A stretch of 64,000 bases of DNA from Thelephora terrestris (lineage: Eukaryota; Basidiomycota; Agaricomycetes; Thelephorales; Thelephoraceae): positions 62,001 to 126,000 of the forward strand of contig WIUZ02000010.1 in assembly GCA_015956445.1 (NCBI GenBank), read 5' to 3'. The notes beneath the pieces were generated by a model. The model was not told the DNA's origin and made no database searches. It was given only the letters and a program-made list of their open reading frames with translations. Shown here piece after piece: positions 35,538-47,073 of the stretch. The position numbers were made by a program, and so were the translations under genes. The stretch's first letter is position 1, and the number at the start of each line of letters is the position of its first letter.

Positions 35538-35915
35538 CTCGCGTTCAACAAAGAGTTGAGAGAGGCAGACCTCGGAGACACTTTGGTTAACATTGCAAAG
35601 GACCCTCAGTCGCATTGGGACGCGTACAAGGACGCGTTCAGTAGCGTTGCGCTGCCGGTCTACGGGAAGGCGGAGGGAATCTTCCTCAGAGGGAACGAGC
35701 CAGGCTGGGCGGATTTCATGACTGCATCCGCGTTGTTGTCTATCAAACTGTCATACGGAGTGGATTCGAAGGATCGGAAGTCCATCGAGACGTGGGATAA
35801 CGGCAGGTGGATCAAGCTGATCAAAGACCTGGAGCCGTATGCGCACATTGATGGGCGAGATGGCCGAAACGCAGGTGCCAGCTCCAGAATAGAACTGCTT
35901 TGGTTGAGACTGTAG
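35530..35915 (+). pseudogene. Glutathione transferase-like C-terminal fragment
   Basis: An open stretch with a GST C-terminal-domain signature: KELREADLGDTLVNIA, KAEGIFLRGNEPGWADFMTA and the ETWDNGRWIKLIKDLEPY end typical of fungal GSTs. The thioredoxin-fold N-terminal domain and its glutathione-binding residues are missing. The fragment begins exactly at the right border of the 2-kb duplicated segment, so the 5' part was probably lost by rearrangement. The last 20 residues may be read-through into an intron. No active enzyme is expected. Confidence 0.65.
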
Positions 35916-36545
35916 TGGCTTGGCTCAAACTTACGTTTGAACATAGCTCCTCGGGCGCTCTGTTCGTCATTATGTTCTGGAATGGATGGACGACTTTGGT
36001 TGTTGAAACGGCGGTACCGAAGAACGCGAGGACCGGGAGGAGCGCATTTTAATGGGGAGAGAATTCATGCTTAGACACCTGTGTTTCTTCACAATCCCAA
36101 TGCCCGAGGCATCTAGTGCAGAACGATGGATCACAATCCATTCCGCTCTTCCATATCCAGATAAACCGGAAGTCAAAAATGAAGTGGAATTCCATTCTCC
36201 ACCGCAGAAACTGGGGGGGGGAAATGCGGGAGCCTGGAACTCAGTTCAACCTGTTGTCGTCCATCGCACCTCATAGGGGTTCCGCTGCCAGTTGAACCCT
36301 GGCACGACGGTGATGATTAATTACAAACCAGAAACAATTTGGGAAGCACCACAGGTACGCGGCCAGGCAGAGGGGAACGCTCTCCGTTTCGGGGGGAATC
36401 CGTTGATTTCCATGGCTCGAAGGCCAAGTATTTCTACGAGTCAAAGTATGTGTGCACAAACAAAAAACCGTGAAGTGCGATCTGAGGATGACGAAACGAC
36501 ATCTAAAGGTAGATAGACGAAGAAAGCGAATACCGTTGTACAGTG
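35916..36545. other. Gene-free stretch
   Basis: It lies between the GST fragment and the stop of the cyclin gene. Overlapping short frames; no domain seen. Confidence 0.4.
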
Positions 36546-37458
36546 TTAGCGGCGCCTGGGGTAGGGGTTGTGGGGAGGGTGAACTACAGTGGTGGTGTAA
36601 ATGGGCTGCGTTGAGTGCTGGGGAGCTAGTAAATTGCGGCGGGTCATCGACCCCCGTATCGGGGCTCCAGGATGCCTTGGCGGAACGTAGCACACGGGAG
36701 GCACTGCCACGGTCCTTTGAGGAGGAAGAGGTGGGGAAGGCCATTGAGGGGGCGGGGGAACATCTGGGAGCGGTGGTGGAGGTCTCTTGGGGGGTCGTTT
36801 CGGGAGGTTGTAAAGTCTGGCAATGTCATTGAAGTGTGAGAGGATGTCTTCTTCGGTGAAGCCGAGTTCCCAGTCATGGAGTTTTAGAAACTCTAGCTCC
36901 ATTACGTTCATGTCCCGCCCGCGAAAGATCGCAGGCTTGCCAGGTAGAACTGCAGCGCGAGCCCAAATAATAGGTCGTATATGATGATCGATGATATACT
37001 ACCACGAAAACGCCGTCAGAATATCGGCAATTCCTCAGAATAGCTGAGGGAACAGACCTTTGAAGCGACTATAATAGCGCCAAGGAACAAGTCATGTCTT
37101 CCCCAATCCTGCCTTGTGCTTGTGGTAAGGAGACGTGACTTTGCCCGCTCAACATATACGAACGCAACGAGGATGGCCCGCATCCCTCCTGGAGCATTTT
37201 TAACGAAGTTCTGGGCAAAGTGCTTAAACTCGGACACCAGTTTTCCCTCCTGATGAGGTTGGGGTCTATTTCGAGCCGTTGGGATGGCACAGACGACCGT
37301 CTCCGCGAGGTAGTCTACAATGAAGCAGGTGAACAAGGTGTTCATTTGTGGATGTCGAGAACGCCCTCACCTACCAAAGCTTCCGTAACTTCTAAGTCAA
37401 GGAGCTGTAAGAGATATTTGGAGTGGAAGCGACGATCTGGATGCATGGGCAGGTGCAT
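36546..37458 (-). CDS. Cyclin-domain protein (PCL/Pho80-like)
   Basis: The first exon ends TEALV. A GTGAGG donor joins it to DYLAETVVCAIP at about 37345. The cyclin box continues with FKHFAQNFVKNAPGGMRAIL, VAFVYVERAKSRL and FLGAIIVASKV. A middle exon near 36910-37000 leads to MELEFLKLHDWELGFTEED, the typical helix-5 region of PCL-type cyclins. The tail is Pro-rich (PPKRPPPPLPD). Such cyclins activate Pho85-like kinases. The segment between the conserved K of ASKV and the LHDWEL block is shorter than usual and poorly matched, so the gene may be partly degraded. Starts at 37458 or 37542 are both possible. Confidence 0.7.
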
Positions 37459-38307
37459 GCTTTGTTGGGAGGTGGCGAGGTGGGAGGATCTGGAGGCATA
37501 CCTAACGAGTATATATAGTTTAGTTAAAGTGTGAGGCTGCAAAGGTTGTGGCGGGGAAAGGTGAAGTACGAACTTTGGGATAGGGTAGCAACAACCAACA
37601 GCTGCTACTGGTGGAGTGACCGCACTGCTGAGCGTAGACTATGCGCATGGCAATGGCGCGGTGAGATCGGGTACGAGCTTAAAGCCATCCGAATTCGTTG
37701 ACCCTCTCAAGACGTGCCCGCAAAGGACGAAATTTATCGCACGACCTTTGCCGTGGTAGCGCGTTCTCTCCCCGGTCATGGATTTCCTGTTCAGGTTGAA
37801 ATTTACATCTTTACAACGCGCGCACTGTGACGGGTAGGGTTTTGAGGGTATCAGTGGATCCGTTGGGTGCTTGAGAGGACTGAATGTCCAGAATTACGGC
37901 GGACGAGAACGTTCCCGCTGACCTCGCCGGGAATTTTGGAAGAAAAGACAGTTTTGCGCATTGCAGCAAAGTCTGTGGCTGAGAAGAGGACGGGGTTAAG
38001 ACCCGAAGCGATCAGGCGCCGATCGGGGCTCGGGGCACGGAAAAGGACGTCCAACGGTCCATGTGATGTGATCAATATCGTCCGTTGTGGCTCGTCGTGG
38101 GGGACGTCCAACGATTTGGCCTATGGAGCTCACCCATGCATTCTTGTGAGTGTCGGCTGCGTGAGCTGCACAGACAGTCATCCTTTGCCATGACCTCCGC
38201 CCTACTCATCTCTGCACATGTCAACACGGCGGCCAAAGGCACGTTCTCCACACAGCTGTGAATTTCTACTATGTGTTGCCTTATACTAGCACCTGTTCAC
38301 CGCCACC
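37459..38307. other. Gene-free stretch upstream of the zinc-finger gene
   Basis: No supported coding region. The 3' end should contain the promoter of the gene starting at 38308, whose ATG sits in a strong Kozak context (CGCCACCATGG). Confidence 0.45.
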
Positions 38308-40423
38308 ATGGACCACTGGGAGTATGCTTCAATTCCGGCAGGATGTGATCCTTGGAAGAGAGAAAAGGACACCGCGCCGATAACTATCCCTCCCCCTCAG
38401 ACACCATCGAACGTGCTACAACATGGACGGCCTAACTTCGTGGCAGTCCACCCCTTTCATTTTCGAACCCAACTCGCTATATCTCTCATTCATCATGCAA
38501 GGGGGACGGCCCCATTCTGGAGTGTTCCACCACCGCGCGCGGCGATAACATGGGAAGACTGGCTTATACCGACGCGGATCTACCAGGGCCACAAAGACCA
38601 CGACATCACCCCGTCGTCTCACTCGGACTTGACTTGCATCAAAGTGAGATTCTCCTTCTCCGAACTCTGATCACCCGTGACTAAATCCCGCCACTATCAG
38701 GAATCGAAACAATGTTCAATATCATCACCGCGCACTAGGTGGCGAGTCTCGGTTACCACGAATGGCTACCGAATTCACATTTTGTCTCCTCAAAGGTTTT
38801 TCTTGAGGAAGAAGACAAGCGGATGGCGGATGCGTTGTGTGATCTCGACAGGGAGTGGAAGCGAAAGAGGTCGATTTGGACGCAACGCCCGGACACGGAA
38901 CCACCAGAGTTCAGGAGACTAGCAGGGCAGTATACTCCCACCCTGATACTCATCATGCGAGCCTATTATCTACGACAGGCGTTGTACGGCGCTCCCAAGC
39001 CCCACAAAAGGGACCACGAGCTTGAATTATATGTGCGCGACACCTGCCAGATTGCCAATCGAGGCGTTCGGTGGAAACCGACCGACTCGCAGAGCCTTCC
39101 GCCAGCTGTCCGCTCTAGGCTTCTCTCAAGAAATCGTTTCCGCAGAGTGGCCGAATTCGGAACGGCAGCAGTTCGACCAAGCCATCCTCATGGGAGTTCG
39201 TGACTGGAGCGACCAATGTCAATCCTTCTCTCTACCCTTTCTCGTTCTTCACCTGATCCTCTCACCAGACTGGAACGAGTACGTTGTCCCTAGACTTTTG
39301 CCAATCTTCCGGTTACCTTAACAGAAGATCAAAAAGCAGAAGCACACGAAAGACATTGAGGCGTGCAACAGGAGTTTGCGACATGTTCCGCCCAGTTGAT
39401 CGAACGGTACAAGCCCTTTCTCGACAGCGCCGTCTTGAGACGTGCACCTCACGTCCAGAAGTTGCTCTCTGAGGACGACTACAAGACCCCAGTGACTCCT
39501 GAGAGGGTTTCTTCTATCCACGACGAGCTCGTCTTATGGGCCGATCGAGGTCTTGCCCCGACCTACTTTACCATGGCCGATTCGTTCCGTTCCACGCATC
39601 GCGGCCCCCTATCTCCGAACAAGTCAGGCCTTCCTGATCGCGAGCTGCTGGAAAAGGTGGTAGCGATGTTCGTGTGCAAGTCCTGCAAGGCCATTTTCGA
39701 CTACAAGTCACACGCGAAGCACGGAAAGGAGTGCTTCAAGGCCATCCGGGCTCGAGCTGTCGGCTCGAAAGGTTCCGAACCGGCTGAGAAGTACGCGGTC
39801 ACACTTGCCGTTCGCCTCCTCCGGTTGCTCGAATTGCCCGAGGACTCCACGCGCACTTTGGTTGAGGAAACCTTCCGGGAAACGAAGTTCGTTTGTCTGT
39901 GCGGCAACCCGAAGCTCAAGAAACAGGTCGGGTTCTTTGAGTTGGTACGTCTTGTCTACACGTCAACGCCGTTCTTCGGTTTGGCTAACCGTTCATTCCG
40001 TTCAAGCTTCAACATCTGGTTTCTGAGAACGAAGCCTACGAAGAGCTCGACAGCAAGGCCCAGCTAGGACCCAAGGGTCCAGGCGATGAATCACTTCGCT
40101 GCAAAGTTCCTTTGATCAACGACCACGACCCATCCGTCCTCCCTTCTCTCATCCGACGCGTGGACCCTGGACAGCCGCGATGGAAATTGGAGACGAGATT
40201 CGCCAACGGACACGGCCCGAGCAAGCCCCGCCAGGCGTATTGCGATCTTTGTTTCCGGTTGACTGGGGTCAGGAAGTTCTTGGGCAACGATAAGGAATCC
40301 ATGTCGTATCATATGGAGGCAAAGTAAGTTCATGCACTCGCCCCCCCGTCGACTTTTTCACGGACAATGTGACGACGGATGCTGACGTACGCTTTGGTTA
40401 GGCACGGGCGTCCCATAATGTGA
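38308..40423 (+). CDS. Putative C2H2-type zinc-finger protein, best-preserved family member
   Basis: Exons: 38308-38643, 38739-38983, 39051-39282, 39325-39944, 40007-40323 and a 22-nt last exon 40402-40423. It starts in a perfect Kozak context. Exon 3 gives LPIEAFGGNRPTRRAF; exon 4 gives SIHDELVLWADRGLAPTY, the Cys/His cluster CKSCKAIFDYKSHAKH and FVCLCGNPKLKKQVGFF. Exon 5 ends with AYCDLCFRLTGVRKFLGN and MSYHMEAK, and the last exon adds HGRPIM-stop, completing a CX2C-X17-HX4H finger across the final intron. I do not recognise the family; a nucleic-acid or protein-binding role is only implied by the finger. One base appears to be missing near 39366 compared with the relics at 24.1 k and 47.4 k, so exon 4 changes frame. 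It may be a young pseudogene. It converges on NLR copy C. Confidence 0.72.
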
Positions 40424-41430
40424 TCATGATCCAAATCATCTGGGGACGTCGATGCTGCGAAACGGATATATATTGGTATTTATTCATGCTATACAGCACA
40501 AGCTATCGCGGGGTTATCGCGATTCGGACTTAGATACCCGGCTCTCGAAATGCAAATGTATTTTTCATCTGCGGACTCCGTGGTATACTCGCACAGAGGA
40601 TGCCTGAAAAAGAACGGCATCAAAGCCTGCGGCGTCGTACGCGTGCCAGCGTTGGTCAACCCTTGCGAGCAGGTTCACTCTCTGATGGGACCGAACGGCA
40701 GCCACATCGGCACGTTCCATTCCCGCTCGGTGCGGGTCTACCCCACAACACACATTCGCGATGATTCGGTTATGAACGCGCGACTGTGGGTGCACAGCCT
40801 GGCTTTTTGGAATGGATTTTGTGTCTGGTCAAGCCGTATGCATAATACATTTAGTGCGTCCTCTGTGGAACATTTCCAAGAGTATCATGTAGTCCCGTTC
40901 GGTCATTCGCGTTGTCACGTGAATCGTTTTTGCATCGACATGAACCGCCGAACGCCGGACATACTTGAACTGCAAATCGGCAATAGTACTGAGGCCCGCA
41001 TTTTCTTTTCTGAAGACTGGTCGGCAGCATCCCGCGTGCGTGACACCGGTGCGTCGACTCTGACTGTCAAATGCCGGGACGCGCGAAGATCGACCTGATG
41101 CATGGTGACCCAAGTTCACACGATGCATCTAAGAATATGTCTCGCGCTTGTAGTTCGACCAAAGTGATAGAAAGTTCTGTTCCATGTGCTGCTCAATATC
41201 ATAGATCAGATTATTTACGGCTGCGGCTGGGATTGATAGGCCCGGGAGGAGGTAGGAGGAAGAAGACGGGTAGAGGAAATAAGTCTACTGAAAGATAAGA
41301 CATGCCTGCGATGGACGCGGTAAAACGATAACGCATAGAACGATGCGCGAGTGTGATGGATGGGGTGCAGGGAGAACGACTGTGACAGAATTTCTATTCA
41401 AGGACGAGGGGCCTGTCTGAGTCCATGTTT
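40424..41430. repeat. Spacer repeat S, copy 4 (long form)
   Basis: Counterpart of 17256-18230, with about 80 extra bases around 40945-41027 that the other copies lack. A 182-codon plus-strand frame (40550-41098) is open only here; it is interrupted in every other copy, so I do not call it a gene. Confidence 0.65.
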
Positions 41431-41459
41431 AGCGCCTCGAGAGGGTAGGCCAGATGGTG

Positions 41460-44442
41460 CTACACATTAAGCTTGTAGATGGGGTCAGCAAGGATGGGAG
41501 GCAGCATCACGTCCGGAAAACTCACCACTGGAATCTGATTTGCCCGAGATAGACGGGCTTTCGATCGCTTGTTCAATTGTTCAATTGCTTGGAGGATTTC
41601 TCGGCAGTCCCCTGCATCCTTCGCCGCTCCGAGCCTCTCATAGATCTCCAGTGCGGCCAAACCCTCGGATCTTGCATCTTCCAGCCTACATTGCTCAAGC
41701 CAAATCCAAGCCTGCAATTCCATCGCGTGACCCAGCTTGTATGCGTCGTCAACCGCGTGGGATTTGGCTTGTTGAATGTGGGTGTTTGCAGTGCCAGGCT
41801 CGCCTTCGGACGAGAATAGTGCTGCCATATGGTAATGAATCCAAAATAGTGAATCTTGCCAATTGAAGCGGGATGCGATTCGGAGGGCTGTCTCGAAATG
41901 GTCCAACGCCTTCTCCTTCTTTCCCTTGCAACGATATATCTTGCCAAGAACACGATGAGATTGGCAGAGCAGAAATGCTTGGCCTTTCTCCGGGATTAGA
42001 TCAATCGCGCATGATGCCGCGTTTTCTGCACCGTCGAGTTGATCGTCGTCAAGCAACAACCAAGCGAGCTCTTTCAGACAATGTGCTTGATTGATCGTGT
42101 TCCCGCGCCGTTTGTGGATTTCCAACGCTTCCTCTGCTTGTCGTATTCCTTCCGTGTAAAGTCCAAGCATCCGATTGACATCGCATAGGAACTTCAACGT
42201 TTGAGCAACCCGAGCATCATCCCCCTTCTCCCTCTCAAGCGTTAAAGTACGAATGAGTAGTCGCTTTCTTTCTGTGTGATTTCCGACCTCTCCAAACAAG
42301 GCAGAAAGGTCAAACAAGCATTCGGCCTTAGATTGATGACCCTCAGGGAGGTCTTCGATCTTCGACCCTAGCAAAGTGTTCCGTGGCTTGTGCCAATAGA
42401 GGTGCTTCATAAAGTGACAACAAGCTTTCCAGACATCACGTGTGTTCGGGTTGATTGAAGTAAAGACATCGAGCAAATGCTCGACATTTACATCTTCGGA
42501 CTTTATCCACTCCGCTTCTTGGAATCCGGGTTCATCAGGATCAAGGTGAACCGACAACCGGGTGAAGTAACGATCCTTGGTTGCACAGAGGAGGGAGGAA
42601 GATTCTGGATTGAGGGGGCAGAGGTAGTCTCTGATTGGAGCCAACATCGTGATGAACCCGTTGTTTCGGTGCGTCAAAGAGAGGATGCAGAATTTGTCAA
42701 AGATGTCCTCTCTGTTGGAGGTCGTGGGAAACAACCAGTCGAGGTTTTTCTCGTCGATCCCTTGTGGAAAGAATGCGACAACTTCGAGGAGCTCACGGGC
42801 ACTGGGGGGGATTTTGCGAAGGATGGGGGAAGGGATTAGTTTCCTGAATGTTGGGGAGGCGGCGACTCTGTGGGATTTTGACGAAGGGATGAGTTGGCGG
42901 AATGTCGGGGAATCGAGTGAGAGTTCGATCGTTGCAGCCAGGCTCTCGTTGTGATGTGTCCGAAGTACTTGCACTCGGCGTGCGTCCCACTCCTTGGCCA
43001 ATCGATTGTGGTCCCACCCATTGTGAGCGGCTGTGGTAGCAAGCAGTGTGATTGAGAGCGCATGGAAATCAAGTTGTCTGACAAGCTCGCCAATGACGTC
43101 TGATTGTCCGCTGTTGGTGTAGATGGCATAAAAGATCTCGCATGCCGAATCCGCTGATAGCGTAGGGAGGACTGGACGCTTGCAGTGTGGGGGGACAGTG
43201 GTGATGCGCGAGGTTATACCAAGGCAGATGTTCTCGAAGCGGCTCAATTCCTCCACCACGGCGTATATCTTCCGGGAATCCGCTCCCTGTGGGTCGAGAA
43301 TGGATTCAGCATTGTCGAGAAACAGGATCATCTCCCTCGAGGACAGAGATGGTCGCAAAGGAGTCAAATCCTCAGGGTTCTCGACGCCTGCACCAATAAC
43401 TTGGGAGATCCGGGCGAGAAAATGGAGGTACGAAGCTGGGAACCGATCGCAGCGAATGAATCGTCGGTTGTCGCCAAACCGGTCCTTGACGCGATCGTGG
43501 TGGAGGACGGCCAGCGCGATGGAGGTTTTCCCGATGCCCCCTGCACCGATGAGAGCGACGGGTTCGAGGTTTTCGGCGAGACCGATGATCTCCTCGATCA
43601 GTTTGTCACGTCCGAAACAGGCCCTGGGAGGTGGGGGAGGAGACTCTCCCAGAGAGACACTACGCAATGGTCAGCAATGGGCCTTCGAATTTCACAAACA
43701 CCGACCTGGCTTGAGTCTCAGAGACCATCAGCGTCTCGTTGATGACGAATACAAAGCCGTACTTACCGTTCGATGCTGGTCAGTAGCATCTCCTTGACCT
43801 GTCGACGTGTTTTGATGGCCATCTGCGACCAGCGTCATCGCCAGTTCGGTCTGAGAGCGGTTGTTATCAAATGCCAAGCGGGGCTGACTGAACGTACGTT
43901 GAAGATGTGGAGGATCCTATTGAGGTTCCGACTCCAAGCGGCGATGTTGTCTTTGTCCTTTTTTGCGTGAAGAACCTGAGAGGCTGCATTTCGTTTGCCC
44001 AGCTTGACAATCTCCCTCTGGATTCTGGCCACAGTCCTGCATTGAGAAGTCGGTTAGCGATGCACGCGACCACATCACCGGTTCAACCCACGTAGTCAAC
44101 TCTCCAATTGCTTCTAGCGCCGAGGGACTGACTTCGTCCAACCGTCTGCCTTTCGACCCCCGGTCAAGAGCTTTGCATACGCCGGCGCACAATCGCCCAA
44201 GATCGATGTATTCCTGTTTGTTGAACATCGGGTCCTGAGTGAACGTGAGCCTGGAGCTCACAACTGCGGAGTGGGAGGGAACGTACTCTGATCGTAGTCA
44301 GGAGGGCACCGGCGGAGTCGAACGCATCTTGAGCTGGTGGGATACCACTGGTGTCTCTGGCGCGGTTGATAACTTGGATGTCGCTGTCTAAAGTTGAGGA
44401 AAGGCCATCGCGCCCGTCATGTCCCTGGGACGTTGAAGCCAT
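41460..44442 (-). CDS. NLR copy C: ATPase intact, C-terminus altered by 8-bp duplication
   Basis: Six exons: 44287-44442, 44092-44234, 43898-44036, 43767-43850, micro-exon 43706-43734, and 41460-43659. Phases fit and give about 916 aa. N-terminal helices, P-loop GAGGIGKTS, ILFLDNAES and the TPRs are intact; copy-specific TPR residues include GKIYRCKG and FNWQDSLFWIHYHMAALF. Near 41573-41590 an 8-bp direct duplication (GTTCAATT twice) shifts the frame in the last helix. The normal AIERQSIP-like end is replaced by KRSKARLSRANQIPVVSF and translation runs through the former splice donor to a stop at 41460. Otherwise it is nearly identical to A and, in its 5' half, to D. It could still be functional, since only the last 40 residues change. 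Confidence 0.85.
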
Positions 44443-44570
44443 CGTAGACACTTGTCGTAGTTGCGACGAAGGGCGCACGTTATCCACGCCGCGGGGAAAA
44501 GTCCGAACCCTGATAGAGATGAGCGCCTCGTGTAAGCATAGGCTTGATGAGGAGAAACACCAATAACTTG
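42650..44570. repeat. Recent NLR 5'-half duplication (matches 50.52-52.44 k)
   Basis: From about 42650 to 44570 this sequence is the same as 50517-52437 at an offset of 7,867 bp. I noticed almost no differences over 1.9 kb, including introns. Homology continues at lower identity on both sides. Confidence 0.85.
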
Positions 44571-44579
44571 CCACAACGT

Positions 44580-45733
44580 TCATCGCATCGGTGCTCTGTT
44601 CAGAAACCCCCATCTTTAACGGTAACGGAGGGTTACTGGCCGAATTACTCACTCTGGAACAACTTGTGGGACCTGCACACTTTGGTTTGCTTCCCGCCAT
44701 CACCAAGCACGCCTCCAACCAGGTTCAACTCCACTACGAAGAATGGACAGGGCGATCGGATCCATATCTTCGTCGTCGCGATCACCTGCTGCACGACTGG
44801 ATTTCCTCCGCTTCGGTCAGTATAGGAACTTGGAGTAGGAGCGCGTTCGCTCGATCGAGGGGATTTACCGGCAATGGCGAACCCCAACCTCCGGTCGTGG
44901 CTTATGAACACCCACCACTCGCAAATATCTCAAGAAGAACGAGAACTTGGACGTCAGGCAATCTTGGAATGGTCCAGCCCCGGTGTCGGTGCGATACACC
45001 AAAAAGCGAGAGGAATTAGGGATATGACAGGGAGTGGAGGTGAGAGGACGGGAAATCGAGCAAGTTCAGCCCCTGGTGAGTTCCTCTCCTATGTCCGAGC
45101 CCCCTGCGACCCACGGGCTTCCCAGTCATACAGCTCAACAACCTGGCCGGCTCAATTCTCAAAGGGAACACCGAGTTTTCCGACCTCGGTTGCCGAATCT
45201 TACGGACAAGACCTGAATCCTTAACGGCCAAGTCGCAGCTGGGCACCCCAATAGACTCCCCGGGAGGGTCCGTTCCGCTGATGTGGCTACTCGGGACGTC
45301 CACGTTTACGGATCCGTGCCCTCCTTACAGAAGCGAGGGCGACTGCTTCCTATCCTCCGCAGCTGCCGAGCCCCGCGACGTTCATGTCATGCTGCTCGCG
45401 ATTCGTAACGGCCAGTCGCACAGCGCAACAGCCTCGCCGTCTCAATTCTCAAAGAAACACCAAGTTTTCCGAGCTCGGTTGCCGAATCTTATGGAGAAGA
45501 CTCAAATCTTTGATGGCCAAGTCGCAGCTGGGCACCCAATCAACTCCGGGCCCTCAAGTCGCACGTTCAAGAGGATCCGCTTTACCGATGTGGTTACTCG
45601 GGACGTTCACGTTTACAGATTCATGCCCTCCTCCCAGGAGCGAGGGCGACGGCTTCGTATATCCTCAACAGCTGCCGAGCCCCGCGACGTTCCAGTCATG
45701 TTGCTAGTGATTATTAACGGCCCTCTTACCTCT
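44580..45733 (+). pseudogene. Unidentified array gene relic, copy 3
   Basis: Near-identical partner of 21360-22500, including the internal 300-bp tandem duplication. Confidence 0.55.
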
Positions 45734-46289
45734 CGTTCCGCTATCGAAGATGCTAAGGAGAGTGTCGCAGAGGAACGTACTTCCCAGTATATTCCCCAGC
45801 GCTCCCTCATACGAAGTTCGGTCACATTGGCTATCCGCCTCCTCCGGTTGCTTGAGTTGCCTGAGGACTCTGCACGCTCTTGTTGAGGAGACCCTCCGCG
45901 AAATGATGTTCGTTTGTTTGTGCGGCAGCTCGAAGTTCAGGAAACAAGTTGGGTTCCTCGAGTTGGTGCGTCCCGTCTCCACGTCAATGCGGTTCTTCGG
46001 TTTGGCTGATCGTTCGTTCTGTTTCTGGGGTCCAAGCTTCAACACTTTACTTCTGAGAACGAAGCCTACGAGAAACTCTATAACAAGGCCCAGCTAGGAC
46101 TCAAGGGCCCAGACGAGGAATCACTTTGCTGCGAAGTTCCTTTTCCAACGACCACGACCCATCCCTCCTCCCTTCCCTCATCTGACGCGTGGACCCTGGA
46201 CAGCCTCGACTGAAGCTCGAGACAGGATCCGTCAATGGACACGGCCCGGGAAAACCCCGCAAGGTGTAGTGACATGTGAGTGATGTCAT
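45734..46289 (+). pseudogene. Zinc-finger family relic V
   Basis: Near-identical partner of relic II (22510-23065), with the same frame breaks. Confidence 0.72.
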
Positions 46290-47073
46290 CGACAATGCCG
46301 GAACGCAATTGACCCCACCATCTCTGGCGTTTCGACTGCAGGTTCCATCACATTACTATGATCTACCAAACTGCGATCATCCCCCCTCGAGAAACCCCCT
46401 ACTCACCGAAGGGTTTTGCTAAGCCATTTTCACCGGCACGCCATGTGCATTCATCCTTGGTCCTTGGCAAAGGCCTGGGCCCAGGGGAAGGTATTTCCAG
46501 TTTCATTCGGCTGTCGCGCAGGAGATGAACAGGAGACCGAGGCGTAATCTGCTGGTGACGCATTCCTTTCCTTCGTTTTCGATATCCGGCCTGACAGGGT
46601 TAAGCACAGGGCAAACCCGATTCACTGTTGATGGAGCAACCGGCTTGAAGACATGGAGAGCGAGCCTAGACGTCCACGACCACTTGCTCGTCGACGTGCT
46701 GTGACCTGCAGAATCCTGACGGACGTGGGAACGTGCTTCAACGCTGTGGGTTGACAGGATGCCCATAACAATAAAGCCCATTGGAACGGCAGTTTGAATC
46801 GGTGTTGATGCCTGGATTAAGATCCCCTTGGGAAACTATCACGAGATGAAGCCCCCCCACGTCCCAGAGCTCAATTCGAATGCGTTTCCAGTCAACTCAT
46901 TTGGGGACGACCCGTCGATCGCGGTGAATCAGCTCATCAGAGCCGCCGTAGGTGTACAATTGGTACGCAAAATCAATTCAATGCAGAAACCTCGTTGACA
47001 CGAGCCTTCCCACGTCAGTTTTCTCAGTCTCTGTGGGTATGGTGTCTGGAACGGCAGCGGGCGAGGTGAAGGC
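46290..47073. other. Unexplained spacer, second copy
   Basis: Partner of 23066-23849. No gene supported. Confidence 0.4.

Noticed and set aside
40550-41098. 182-codon plus-strand frame in the spacer next to copy C
   Set aside because: Interrupted in all other spacer copies, no domain, and it overlaps likely 3' UTRs.
43180-43797. Plus-strand frames of 160-205 codons opposite the NLR ATPase exons (also at 19963, 27826, 51047 and 58688)
   Set aside because: They are antisense shadows of the conserved ATPase coding strand and vary only where the sense codons vary.
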